From an uncultured Planctomycetaceae bacterium (GTDB taxonomy: Bacteria; Planctomycetota; Planctomycetia; Planctomycetales; Planctomycetaceae): DNA of 64,000 bases. Below, piece after piece: positions 26,656-35,229 of this stretch (positions are counted from its first letter, which is position 1; each line of letters opens with the position of its first letter). Location of the stretch: NCBI GenBank assembly GCA_943787265.1, contig CALSLT010000007.1, positions 248,001-312,000 on the forward strand. The letters run 5' to 3'. A program made the position numbers and the translations under genes. The notes beneath the pieces are model-generated. The model ran no database searches. It was given only the letters and a program-made list of their open reading frames with translations, and had not been told where the DNA came from.

Positions 26656-28602
26656 ATGTGCGGCATAACCGGAGTCGTTTACTCCGAACGCGGACGCAAC
26701 GTTGATCCAGGCGTTTTGAAACGCATGGCGGATTCCATTGCGCACCGTGGTCCTGATGCCGATGGCTTTCATGTGGACCGAAATGTCGGGCTCGCGCATC
26801 GCCGGCTTTCAATTATCGATCTGGAGGGCGGCGATCAGCCGATCGAAAACGAAGACGGATCCGTTCAGGTTGTCTTTAACGGCGAGATCTACAACTTCCG
26901 CGAGCTGCGGTCTGAGCTGGAGTCGAAGGGGCACAAGTTCCGAACGTTCTCCGACACCGAAGTGATCGTTCATCTCTACGAAGAACTTGGCGATCGCTGC
27001 GTCGAACGACTGCGAGGCATGTTTGCCATTGCGTTGTGGGATGCTCGCCAACAACGCCTGCTGCTCGCTCGCGACCGGGTCGGCATCAAACCGTTGTTTG
27101 TTTCGGTGAACGACGGACGGGTTGTTTTTGGATCCGAACTGAAGCCGTTGCTGGCTCACGGCGACATCCAGCGAGAGATCGATCCGGCGGCGATCGACGA
27201 GTACCTTAACTACGGAGTCATTCCCGGCAATCGCTGCGTTTTCCGCGGTGTGGAGAAACTGCTGCCTGGTCACGTGCTGACCGTCGACGTTTCGCGCTGG
27301 CAGGTCGAACGACGGCGTTACTGGCAACTCGACTTCGAAGCCGACGAAACTCTCAGCGTCGACGATTGGCAGGAAGCGATCCTCGCAAAACTCGATGAAA
27401 CCGTGCGGTTGCATCTGCTGGCGGACGTTTCGGTCGGATCGTTCCTGAGCGGTGGGATTGATTCGAGCATCGTGACGGGGCTGGCGAGTCGAGCATTGTC
27501 GACTCCGATTCAGACATTCTCGATGGGCTTTCGCGAGGCGGCGTTCAACGAACTTCCCGCAGCGCGAGAAATTGCCGAACACTTCGGAACCGAACATAAC
27601 GAACAGGTCGTCTCTACTGATGCTGTTTCTCTGCTTCCGAAACTGACTAAGTTTTACGACGAGCCGTTCGCGGATTCGTCTGCAGTGCCGACATTCCTTG
27701 TTTCGCAGATTGCCAGCCAGCATGTGAAAGTTGTGCTGTCGGGCGACGGCGGCGATGAAGCGCTAGGCGGTTATTCGCGATACGCTCACGACTTGAAAGA
27801 AGCGTCCGTACGGAGGCTCATTCCGAGCTGGATGCGGCGACCGATTTTGTCAACGCTTGCATCGACCTGGCCGAAAGCCGACTGGCTTCCGCGACCGCTG
27901 CGGCTGAAAACGTTTCTCACCAATATGTCGTTGCCACCCGGCGAGGCGTACGCGAATACGCTTTCTTTGTCCCGACTTCCGATGCGTCATCAACTGCTGA
28001 ACGCACAGCTGGTTTCGAAAATTGGTAATCACGACACGTCCCGAGTCGCGGCGAACGGATTTCGACACGGCGGCGCTGACCCTCTGAACGGGATGATTGC
28101 CGCCGATATGGCGACACTTTTACCAGACGACTATCTCGTAAAGGTTGACCGCGCCAGCATGGCCAACGGTCTTGAGGTTCGGCCGCCGATGCTCGATCAC
28201 GAATTCCTGGAACTCTGTGCTCGTGTCCCAGCCCGATTGAAGATTAACCACGGAGAAACGAAGTGGCTGCTGCGGCAGACCGCTCGCAGTCTTGTTCCGC
28301 CGTCAATCATCGATCGACCAAAACAGGGTTTTGAGATTCCCGTTGATCAGTGGTTCCGAGGCTCGCTGGGTGAAATGTTCCGCGACACCGTGCTGGCATC
28401 CGGTTCGACTTTGTCGGGCATCGTCAATCAGACCACGGCGGAGCAGATGCTGGAGCAACATTGCCGCGGCACTGGCCGGCACGGCAGCACTCTGTGGTCG
28501 CTTCTCACTCTGGCTTCGTGGGCAGATCAATACATGAGCGGCCCATCGAGTCGGCCAACTTCGGAGCGTCCGATCGCTGTTTCAGCGGGAGGTGCATCGT
28601 GA
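26656..28602 (+). CDS. asnB: Asparagine synthase (glutamine-hydrolysing), exopolysaccharide-cluster type
   Basis: A 648-residue amidotransferase. Cys2 (MCGITGVV) is the class II glutaminase nucleophile, which fixes the start at 26656. The glutaminase domain covers about 1-210 (HRGPDADGFH, AHRRLSIIDLEGGDQPI, FNGEIYNF). The synthetase domain has the PP-loop SGGIDSS at 265-271 and VVLSGDGGDEALGGYSRY. Full length matches AsnB. Such genes are common in exopolysaccharide and exosortase loci, where they may amidate sugar acids rather than make free asparagine; which applies here is not visible. The stop overlaps the next glycosyltransferase start (GTGA), implying translational coupling. Confidence 0.92.
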   Translation: MCGITGVVYSERGRNVDPGVLKRMADSIAHRGPDADGFHVDRNVGLAHRRLSIIDLEGGDQPIENEDGSVQVVFNGEIYNFRELRSELESKGHKFRTFSDTEVIVHLYEELGDRCVERLRGMFAIALWDARQQRLLLARDRVGIKPLFVSVNDGRVVFGSELKPLLAHGDIQREIDPAAIDEYLNYGVIPGNRCVFRGVEKLLPGHVLTVDVSRWQVERRRYWQLDFEADETLSVDDWQEAILAKLDETVRLHLLADVSVGSFLSGGIDSSIVTGLASRALSTPIQTFSMGFREAAFNELPAAREIAEHFGTEHNEQVVSTDAVSLLPKLTKFYDEPFADSSAVPTFLVSQIASQHVKVVLSGDGGDEALGGYSRYAHDLKEASVRRLIPSWMRRPILSTLASTWPKADWLPRPLRLKTFLTNMSLPPGEAYANTLSLSRLPMRHQLLNAQLVSKIGNHDTSRVAANGFRHGGADPLNGMIAADMATLLPDDYLVKVDRASMANGLEVRPPMLDHEFLELCARVPARLKINHGETKWLLRQTARSLVPPSIIDRPKQGFEIPVDQWFRGSLGEMFRDTVLASGSTLSGIVNQTTAEQMLEQHCRGTGRHGSTLWSLLTLASWADQYMSGPSSRPTSERPIAVSAGGAS

Positions 28603-29846
28603 TTCAACAGGCCTCAACGTCCAAAGATGATCGGCCGGTAATTTGCCAGGTGCTTCACAGTCTGGATATCGGCGGTGCGGAAGTTTTAGCAGCCGGAATG
28701 GCGAGAGAACTTTCCGATCGCTACCGATTCGTGTTTGCCTGCCTCGATGACGAAGTTGGTGTGCTGGGAAAAGAGTTCGAAGAACGCGGTGTGCCGATGA
28801 GAGTTTTTGATCGGCAGCCGGGCATCGACTGGAAATGCTCGTTTCGTCTGGCATCGTTCTTCCGCGAGCACAAAGTTCAGATCGTCCACGCTCACCAGTA
28901 CACGCCGTTCTTTCAGTCGTTACTTGCGCGGCTTGCTTATCGCCGACCGCCGATCGTTTTCACGGAACACGGTCGACACTTTCCGGATTCCCGTAGTTCA
29001 AAACGCGTCGCGGTTAACTGGGCGTTGCTCCGTTCAGATGACCGATTGATCGGCGTCGGCGAATCTGTCCGCCGAGCGCTCGTCGACAACGAAGGACTTC
29101 CCGAGAAGCGAACCGAAACAATTTACAACGGGGTGCCGCTCAAGAACTTCCTGGCTGTGAATGGCGACGTCGAATTGCGACAAACCGTTCGGCGGGAATT
29201 GAGCATCGACGATGCGGAGTTTGCGATCGTTCAGGTGGCGAGGCTCAACTCACTGAAAGATCACGCGACAGCGATTCGGACTCTGAAGCGCCTTCGAGAC
29301 GATCAAGTGCCGGCGAAGTTGATTCTTGTTGGCGACGGAGAAGAACGGGCTGCTTTGGAACAACTCGTCGCCGATAACACTGTCGAGAGTGACGTCGTCT
29401 TCCTGGGAGCACGCAGCGACATTCCGAGATTACTCGCCGGTGCTGACGCGTTTCTGTTGAGCAGCATCAGCGAGGGCATTCCCCTCACGCTGATCGAAGC
29501 GATGGGTGCCGGCATCCCGATCGTTTCGACAGACGTCGGCGGAATTCCGGAAGTCATCAAACACGGCGTGTCCGGTCTGCTGGCTCCTGCTGGTGATGCG
29601 GAGACTTTGGCAACTCATCTGAAGTCTCTTTGGCAGAACCCCGAGCAAAGAAGCCGACTGGCGGAAAACGGCTGCCAGCGTGCTGTCGAACGATTCTCGC
29701 TGGAGCAAATGCACCGGCAATACGTCGATGTGTACGAACAGGTTCTGGGGCGAGCAACGCCGTCCCGATTCGTGGCGGCGACCGAAAACACTTTTGCAAA
29801 ACGCGAACTCGCAGTGAATTCAAATCTCGATTCAGATTGGTCCTGA
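28599..29846 (+). CDS. Family 4 glycosyltransferase
   Basis: A 415-residue GT-B enzyme. The GTG at 28599 overlaps the TGA of asnB by four bases and has GGGAGGT 6 bases upstream; this decides the start over longer in-frame openings inside asnB. N-terminal Rossmann part: VLHSLDIGGAEVLAAGMA. C-terminal part: VARLNSLKDHATAIRTLKRL, LVGDGEERAALE and the donor-site SSISEGIPLTLIEAMGAGIP. It would transfer a sugar from a nucleotide donor to the growing lipid-linked repeat unit on the cytoplasmic face. It is three bases from the following glycosyltransferase gene. Confidence 0.92.
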   Translation: MIQQASTSKDDRPVICQVLHSLDIGGAEVLAAGMARELSDRYRFVFACLDDEVGVLGKEFEERGVPMRVFDRQPGIDWKCSFRLASFFREHKVQIVHAHQYTPFFQSLLARLAYRRPPIVFTEHGRHFPDSRSSKRVAVNWALLRSDDRLIGVGESVRRALVDNEGLPEKRTETIYNGVPLKNFLAVNGDVELRQTVRRELSIDDAEFAIVQVARLNSLKDHATAIRTLKRLRDDQVPAKLILVGDGEERAALEQLVADNTVESDVVFLGARSDIPRLLAGADAFLLSSISEGIPLTLIEAMGAGIPIVSTDVGGIPEVIKHGVSGLLAPAGDAETLATHLKSLWQNPEQRSRLAENGCQRAVERFSLEQMHRQYVDVYEQVLGRATPSRFVAATENTFAKRELAVNSNLDSDWS

Positions 29847-29849
29847 AGA

Positions 29850-31110
29850 ATGACATCCGCATCTGAAACAACAAATCTATCTCCATCGGCGAAGGCTACT
29901 TCGGACAAAGCGAAGCCGGACGTTCTCGTAATCACCAGCGAACTTCCCTGGCCGCTAAATACGGGCGGGCATATTCGCAGCTTTCACGTGTTGAAATCTC
30001 TGTCGCAGCAGTTTGACGTGCGCGTCATCGCTGGTGTCGAGATGGCTGACGATCCCGGCCTGCCAGCGCTTGGGCGAAACGGCGTTCGTGTCGTGCCGGC
30101 GTTTCAAAGCAAGCGAAATCCGCTCGCCGAGTTCGGGCGTGTCGCGCGTGCGTTGGTTCGCGAAGAGCCGTACGTGATGTTCAACCGGCACAACAGGCCG
30201 GCGATGAGACAGACGATTCGGCAGCAACTTGCCGAGAAGACGCCCGATGTCATCTACCTGGACCATCTCGACCCGTTGGCGTTTCGGGGTCTCTTTCCGA
30301 GGAACGTTCCCATCGTTTCGGACCTTCACAACGTCTACTCGACACTCGCTAAACGAGTTGCTTCAGAACGAAAGTTTCCGAGCAATCTGTACCTGCACAA
30401 CGAAGCTCGGCTGCTTGGCTATATGGAGAAGCAGGTTGCGGCGGCGGCAAGTGTCATCACGACCGTTTCTGATATGGAACAGGGGCACCTTCAGAAACTC
30501 GGTGGACGAGCAGTTCGACTGGTGCCCAACGGCGTGGACTGCGCCGCGTTCAACCAATATCCGATCGGCCGAAATCACGAACGGCCGACACTGCTTTATC
30601 TGGGAGCTCTCTTCCTGGCAACCGAACGCGAAAGCTGCTGAGTTCATGGCTCGTGACACAATGCCTCGAATTCTTAAAGAACGTCCGGACGTGCGACTTC
30701 AGATTGTGGGTCGGAACCCTGGTCCCGAGGTCAACGCTCTTGCAGAACTGCCGAATGTTGAAGTGCATGCCAATGTTCCAGACGTCGGAGTCTATCTTGA
30801 ACAGGCATCGATCCTGGCCGTACCGCTGGATTCTGGTGGCGGCACTCGACTCAAGATTCTTGAAGCCTTTGCGGCAGGACTTCCGGTTGTCAGTACGCCG
30901 GTAGGTTGTGAAGGGATCGACTGTCGGCACGGCGAGCATCTTTGGGTGACCGAACGCGATCAGTTCGCGGAAGGCCTGCTCGAAGCAATCGAGACTCCGG
31001 AACTGGCAACCGAATTCGCAGAACGCGGTCGCCAGCTGGCAGAAGAAACGTACGACTGGTCGGTGATTGGGAAATCTGCCTGCGCCGCCGTCGCCGAAGC
31101 CGTGAGATAG
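29850..31110 (+). pseudogene. Family 4 glycosyltransferase split by a single-base frameshift
   Basis: Two frames together make one normal glycosyltransferase of about 419 residues. Frame 1 (29850-30641) gives the N-terminal domain (VLVITSELPWPLNTGGHIRS) up to RPTLLYLGAL and then 7 foreign residues and a stop. The next frame, from 30613, resumes with SWQPNAKAAEFMARDTMPRI and carries the C-terminal donor domain (VPLDSGGGTRLKILEAFAAG) to the stop at 31110. One extra base within TCTCTT at about 30608-30613 explains the break. The N terminus resembles the PEP-CTERM/XrtA-associated Stp1-like glycosyltransferases. It could be a real inactivation, a sequencing error, or less likely programmed frameshifting. 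An ATG at 30646 could start a free C-terminal piece. Confidence 0.85.
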
Positions 31111-31123
31111 TTCGCTCAGAATG

Positions 31124-31207
31124 CGTAGGGTATGACAAGCGAAGCGCAGGCGTACCTTCCTCCTGATTCTGATGGTGTGCCTGCGCTTCGCTTGTCAGCA
31201 CCCTACG
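31124..31207. repeat. Long imperfect palindrome between convergent genes
   Basis: Arms 31124-31156 and 31174-31207 pair over about 33 bp with a 19-bp exact core (TGACAAGCGAAGCGCAGGC). The outer ends are CGTAGGGT and CACCCTACG, as in the element at 20210-20282. It lies between the ends of the frameshifted glycosyltransferase gene and the RNase R gene, so it could serve as a two-way terminator. Confidence 0.85.
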
Positions 31208-31229
31208 TGCTCGGTCGAAACGCTTGCCG

Positions 31230-33620
31230 TCAGACATCACCGGGTGATTTTCTCTTTGCTTTCGGTTTTGATCGGCGGGCTGACTTCTTCTTGTGGCGAA
31301 CCTTCGGAGCGGCTTCGGCTTTCTTTTTCTTTCGGCCGGTGCGGGTTTTTGTCGAAGTCTTCTTGACGGGTTTCGGCTTGCGAGATTTCCGTTTCTGCGA
31401 CTTCTTCTGCGGGCCTCGACTGCGAGACGATTTTCCGCCTTCGACCAGTTCCCAATGCAGCGTTCGTTCGTCAGGATCGATCAGGGCGATGCGAACCAGG
31501 ACACGGTCACCCATCCGGAAGGCTCGGCCGCTTTGCCGAGCGGTCATTGTGTAAGTGCCTCGGTCGTAGTCTAGCCGTTCGCCTTTGGCCAGGTTGCTGA
31601 CGTGCACAAAGCCGTCGACCGGGTACTTCTCGCAGCGACAGAAAATGCCGAATTTCTCGACGCCGGTGATCACTGCGCGGAACGTTTCTTCCGTTTTCGT
31701 GGCGAGAAGCATCAACAGTTTGACTCGGGTCAGTTCCCGTTCTGCTTGAGCGGCTCGGCGTTCCATGCCTGAGCAGTGGGCTCCGAGTTTGATTGTTTCG
31801 ATCTGACTGAGACCGACCTTCTTTGTTTTTCCTTCGATGACTTTTTCGAAGAGGCGATGGACGGTCAGGTCAGGGTATCGTCGAATCGGGCTCGTGAAGT
31901 GGCAGTAGTTTTCGATGGCCAGGGCGAAGTGCCCGTTGACCAGCCCGGTGTACTCGGCGGATTTCATGCTGCGAAGCAGTGCGAAGCTGAGAGCCTGCTC
32001 GAACGGTTTGCCCCGAACTTCTGATAGAAGTTTCTGAAGTTCGAAACGGCTCGGGTTTGGGCTGACTTCCAGACCGAGGCTGTCGGCGAATTCTGAAAAT
32101 GCTTTCAGCTTGATCGGGTCCGGGCTGCCGTGGACTCGGCGGATGAACGTGATGTCGGCGTCCATGAGCTTCGTGGCGACGGCCGTGTTGGCGGCCAGCA
32201 TGAACTCTTCGATGATCTGGTGACTTTCGTCGTGGGACGTTTCGTGAGCCCCGCAAACGACTCCGTCTTTGTCGAGTTCGATCTTCACTTCCGGAAGATG
32301 AAGCTCCAGAGAGCCGTCTTCGAAACGTCGCCCTCGCAGGGTCATCGCCAGTTCGTACATGTCCGCCAGAAGTTTCAGGACGTCGGGTGCAACCTCGGTC
32401 TTGAATTTCTCCGGAGCCGCCAGGATCGGCATGACCTCTTCATAGCAGAACCGTTTCTTAACTTTGATCGCTGAGTTGTGGAACTCGGTGTGCAGCGGCG
32501 TGCCTTCTGGCGAGAATTCAATCTTCACCGTCTTGGTAAACCGAACCTGATCCTGCTGCAGGCTGGCGAGGCTGTTGGAAATTGTTTCCGGCAGCATCGG
32601 AACGACTCGGCCCGGCAGGTAAACGCTGGTGCCTCGCTGTTTGGCTTCCTGATCGAGCGTGCCGCCTTCCTTCACAAAGTGAGCAACGTCGGCGATGTGG
32701 ACGGACAGGTGCCAGTTGCCGTCTGCGGATTTGGAAAGCGAAATCGCGTCGTCGAAGTCGCGAGCGTCGGCCGGGTCGATGGTAACAATCGTTTCGCCGG
32801 TCAGGTCCAGGCGGTTTCCGAGGTTTTCAGGATCGAAGGCGTCCGCCTGGTCTCGCGCGGCGGCGAGGACCTCTTCGGGAAACTCGTCCGGCAAACCGTA
32901 CTCGTGAATGATCGCCTGCAGGTCGACGCCCGGCTCGCCGCGTGCTCCGAGGATTTTGGAAAGGACCGCTTCGCCTGGATGTGTGTGAGTCGGGAAGCGG
33001 ACGATTTCGATGACGACTTTGTCACCGGGCTGTACGCCTTTGGCTCCGGGGTCTCCGACGGAAACCGGATCGGAAAAGACTCCGCCGTCGATGCGGACCT
33101 TGCCGACGTTCCATTCTTCGAAGTACGAACCGACAAATGTGTGAGTCGCTCGTTCGACGATTTGCTCGACCTGCCCGCAGCGTTTGCCGCCGGAGCGTCG
33201 TCGGCTGATGAGTCGAACCAGAACTTCGTCGCCGTTCTGAGCATCGCCGAGATTCTCGGCGTAAATGTGAACGTCAGGAATTTTGGAAGCTGGAACGGGG
33301 GGTTGATCGTCCGGAGAGTTTGGGTCTGTGCCTTCGTGAGCGATCTCGCGATGCGGGATCAGCCAGGCACTTCCGCTGGCAGTTTTCTTCAGGACTCCTG
33401 CGATCAGGCCGTCCGACGCGCTGGCGGTTTCGGGAAGAAAGACTCGGCCTTCTCGGTTTTGCTGGAGCTTGCCTTTTGAGACAAGGCTGGCGATTGCGGC
33501 TTCGAATCGGTCTTTTTCGCCTTTGGGAAGGTCGAGCCGGCGGGCAATCTTGCGGGGCTTAACCGGCCGGCTGCCGGTCTTCTTCAGAACTTCAATAATC
33601 TGTTGTTTTAGTGATGCCAT
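31230..33620 (-). CDS. rnr: Ribonuclease R (3'-5' exoribonuclease)
   Basis: A 796-residue RNase II/R family enzyme that degrades structured RNA from the 3' end. The ATG at 33620 (MASLKQQIIEVLKK) matches the family start; an upstream in-frame start adds six residues. Domains: N-terminal winged helix (1-70), cold-shock/OB domains (about 75-250), and the RNB catalytic domain with IDPADARDFDDA at about 281-292, whose Asp residues bind Mg2+. An S1 domain follows (FRAVITGVEKFGIFCRCEKY). A strongly basic Lys/Arg-rich tail of about 65 residues ends the protein and is longer than usual. Confidence 0.95.
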   Translation of the reverse strand: MASLKQQIIEVLKKTGSRPVKPRKIARRLDLPKGEKDRFEAAIASLVSKGKLQQNREGRVFLPETASASDGLIAGVLKKTASGSAWLIPHREIAHEGTDPNSPDDQPPVPASKIPDVHIYAENLGDAQNGDEVLVRLISRRRSGGKRCGQVEQIVERATHTFVGSYFEEWNVGKVRIDGGVFSDPVSVGDPGAKGVQPGDKVVIEIVRFPTHTHPGEAVLSKILGARGEPGVDLQAIIHEYGLPDEFPEEVLAAARDQADAFDPENLGNRLDLTGETIVTIDPADARDFDDAISLSKSADGNWHLSVHIADVAHFVKEGGTLDQEAKQRGTSVYLPGRVVPMLPETISNSLASLQQDQVRFTKTVKIEFSPEGTPLHTEFHNSAIKVKKRFCYEEVMPILAAPEKFKTEVAPDVLKLLADMYELAMTLRGRRFEDGSLELHLPEVKIELDKDGVVCGAHETSHDESHQIIEEFMLAANTAVATKLMDADITFIRRVHGSPDPIKLKAFSEFADSLGLEVSPNPSRFELQKLLSEVRGKPFEQALSFALLRSMKSAEYTGLVNGHFALAIENYCHFTSPIRRYPDLTVHRLFEKVIEGKTKKVGLSQIETIKLGAHCSGMERRAAQAERELTRVKLLMLLATKTEETFRAVITGVEKFGIFCRCEKYPVDGFVHVSNLAKGERLDYDRGTYTMTARQSGRAFRMGDRVLVRIALIDPDERTLHWELVEGGKSSRSRGPQKKSQKRKSRKPKPVKKTSTKTRTGRKKKKAEAAPKVRHKKKSARRSKPKAKRKSPGDV

Positions 33621-33808
33621 GTGGCCACTGTACGTCACGCTGGTCCTCTTCGAAATGGTTGCGTATGAGAAGTCTCCTGTTGCAGTGCCGGTCTAATCCT
33701 GCCGGCTGGAAATCTGACAGTTGCGCCGAAAGACCCGGAAGTTGGGTGACGGGTTCGCGATTTTTTCCGACGGCCGGCAGATGTGCCCTCCCAAGCCCTG
33801 AGAGGCCG

Positions 33809-33830
33809 ACCCTCCCGCAAGCGAGAGGGT
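33809..33830. repeat. Compact hairpin repeat after the histidine kinase gene
   Basis: ACCCTCCCGC and GCGAGAGGGT pair (10 bp, one G-U on one strand) around AA, 6 bp past the stop of the minus-strand kinase. This CCCTC-CCGCAAGC-GAGGG pattern is like intergenic REP-type hairpins. No U-tract follows. Confidence 0.6.
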
Positions 33831-33835
33831 GAGAT

Positions 33836-34954
33836 TCAGGATGTCGGTTCGCAGCTTGCCAGCGGGGCGGAGATGCTGACTCGTGTGCCGTGGCCGGGGG
33901 CGGAGTCGATCTCCATTTCGCCACCGAGTGACTGTGCCCGCTCGTGAGTCATCAACAGGCCGAGGCCGGATGCCTGGGACCAGTTTGAAGGCGGTTCGAA
34001 GCCAGCACCGTTGTCTTCGACCTGGATGACGAGTTGGTCATGCTCGACGAATTGTCGCACGACTGCCTGCTTCGTGCCGGAATGTTTGACGCAGTTATGC
34101 AGCAGCTCTCGCACAATGCGGAACAGCACGGTGGCTGCGTCAAAGTTCACTTTGGTTTCCGGGCAGAGATCCTCGCAGATGACTTCGATGCCGGATTGAG
34201 CGGTCACCTGACTCGCGAGACGATCGACGGCTGGCCAGAAGCCGAGTTCGTAAAGCGGGGCTGGACTCAACTCGACCATCAGGTTGCGAGTTGAATCGAT
34301 TGTTTGTTGGACAAGTTCGGCCGTCGAATTGAGGAATTCCTGCTGTTCGGCCGGGAGCTCTTTGCCCATCTGCCCGAGGCGGATCCGAATGACTGCGAGA
34401 TTCTGTCCGACGTCGTCGTGCAGACTTTCGGCGATGCGGTGTTGTTCTTTATCGCGAGCTTGGTCGAGTTCTCGCGTCAACTCCTGAAGCCGCGTCTGGT
34501 AGTGTTGATTTTCTTCCAGCGATTTCTTGAGTGTCGTAATATCCTCCGCGATACCGGCGATACGGAAGGCAGCTCCGCCGGGTGCTGCTACGGGGAAAGC
34601 TCGTTCATGAATCCAGCGGACTTCGCCGTCGGGGCGGACGATGCGGTACTCGACATCCCAATTGTCTGATCCGTCTGCAATCGACGAGTGCAGGGTTTCG
34701 ATTCGGGACCGGTCGTCAGGATGGACTGCGTCGAGCCACTCTTCACGGTTTTCGTAGACCGGATTGGTGGGTCGTCCAAAGACCGTTTTGAAAGCGTCGT
34801 TGAGGTACAGCACGTCTCCGGTTGCAACGTCCAGTAGCCAGAAAACGTCGCGAACGTGCTCTGCCAGCTGACGAAACCTGCCGTCGCTCTCCCGCAACGC
34901 TGCTTGAGCCAGCTCGGCAGAATCGAGGCTGGCAGATTTTGTGCGTACCTTCAT
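33836..34954 (-). CDS. PAS-domain sensor histidine kinase (HisKA_3/NarX type)
   Basis: A 372-residue soluble kinase with no membrane segment. A short N-terminal coil leads into a PAS/PAC domain (about 25-145, FRQLAEHVRDVFWLLDVATG, GIAEDITTLKKSL). The dimerisation/phospho-acceptor domain is of HisKA_3 type with ESLHDDVGQNL and phospho-His H179. The HATPase domain follows with N-box VRELLHN (N287), G1 box DNGAGF (314-319) and GLGLLMTHERAQSLGG. Kinases of this group usually phosphorylate NarL/LuxR-type regulators; none lies beside it. It stands alone between RNase R and a gene remnant. Confidence 0.92.
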   Translation of the reverse strand: MKVRTKSASLDSAELAQAALRESDGRFRQLAEHVRDVFWLLDVATGDVLYLNDAFKTVFGRPTNPVYENREEWLDAVHPDDRSRIETLHSSIADGSDNWDVEYRIVRPDGEVRWIHERAFPVAAPGGAAFRIAGIAEDITTLKKSLEENQHYQTRLQELTRELDQARDKEQHRIAESLHDDVGQNLAVIRIRLGQMGKELPAEQQEFLNSTAELVQQTIDSTRNLMVELSPAPLYELGFWPAVDRLASQVTAQSGIEVICEDLCPETKVNFDAATVLFRIVRELLHNCVKHSGTKQAVVRQFVEHDQLVIQVEDNGAGFEPPSNWSQASGLGLLMTHERAQSLGGEMEIDSAPGHGTRVSISAPLASCEPTS

Positions 34955-35091
34955 GCCTTATTCCGCGAGGCGATGGGAATCGGAAACCGTCGTGCCTTTG
35001 ACCCGAACATGATGCGAGCGGCCCAGGCAATGTGCAACCTGCGGGCCGCCTGGTCGCTGGGTCAGGTTTTCCAGACATCGGGATCGTTTGG

Positions 35092-35187
35092 TCAGGTGGA
35101 CTCGTTGGCGTAGACGGTGTCGTACGACTCCAAAGCGATGCCGCCGAGTTGCTCGGCGAGTTTGCGATAGACCGGTCGACGGTAGTT
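35092..35187 (-). pseudogene. Remnant of the 3' end of a DUF6817 gene (left direct repeat)
   Basis: On the minus strand this reads NYRRPVYRKLAEQLGGIALE followed by SYDTVYANEST and a stop. It is nearly identical to the C terminus of the intact gene at 39869-40405. By eye the 96 bp match 89 of 96 with no gaps. Homology stops abruptly at 35188. The unrelated 35188-35229 leads to the stop of the DUF1501 gene. The stretch 34955-35091 shows nothing else. Confidence 0.88.
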
Positions 35188-35229
35188 TGCCGAGGCCGAA
35201 TAGCGGCACGGCATCAGACCAAAAATGCG

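Noticed and set aside
26809-27723. Minus-strand open frame of 304 codons
   Set aside because: Antisense to asnB, which is complete and has all catalytic motifs on the plus strand.
32478-33479. Plus-strand open frame of 333 codons
   Set aside because: It is fully antisense to the RNase R gene, which has all family motifs. Its sequence is low in recognisable content and it has no ribosome site.
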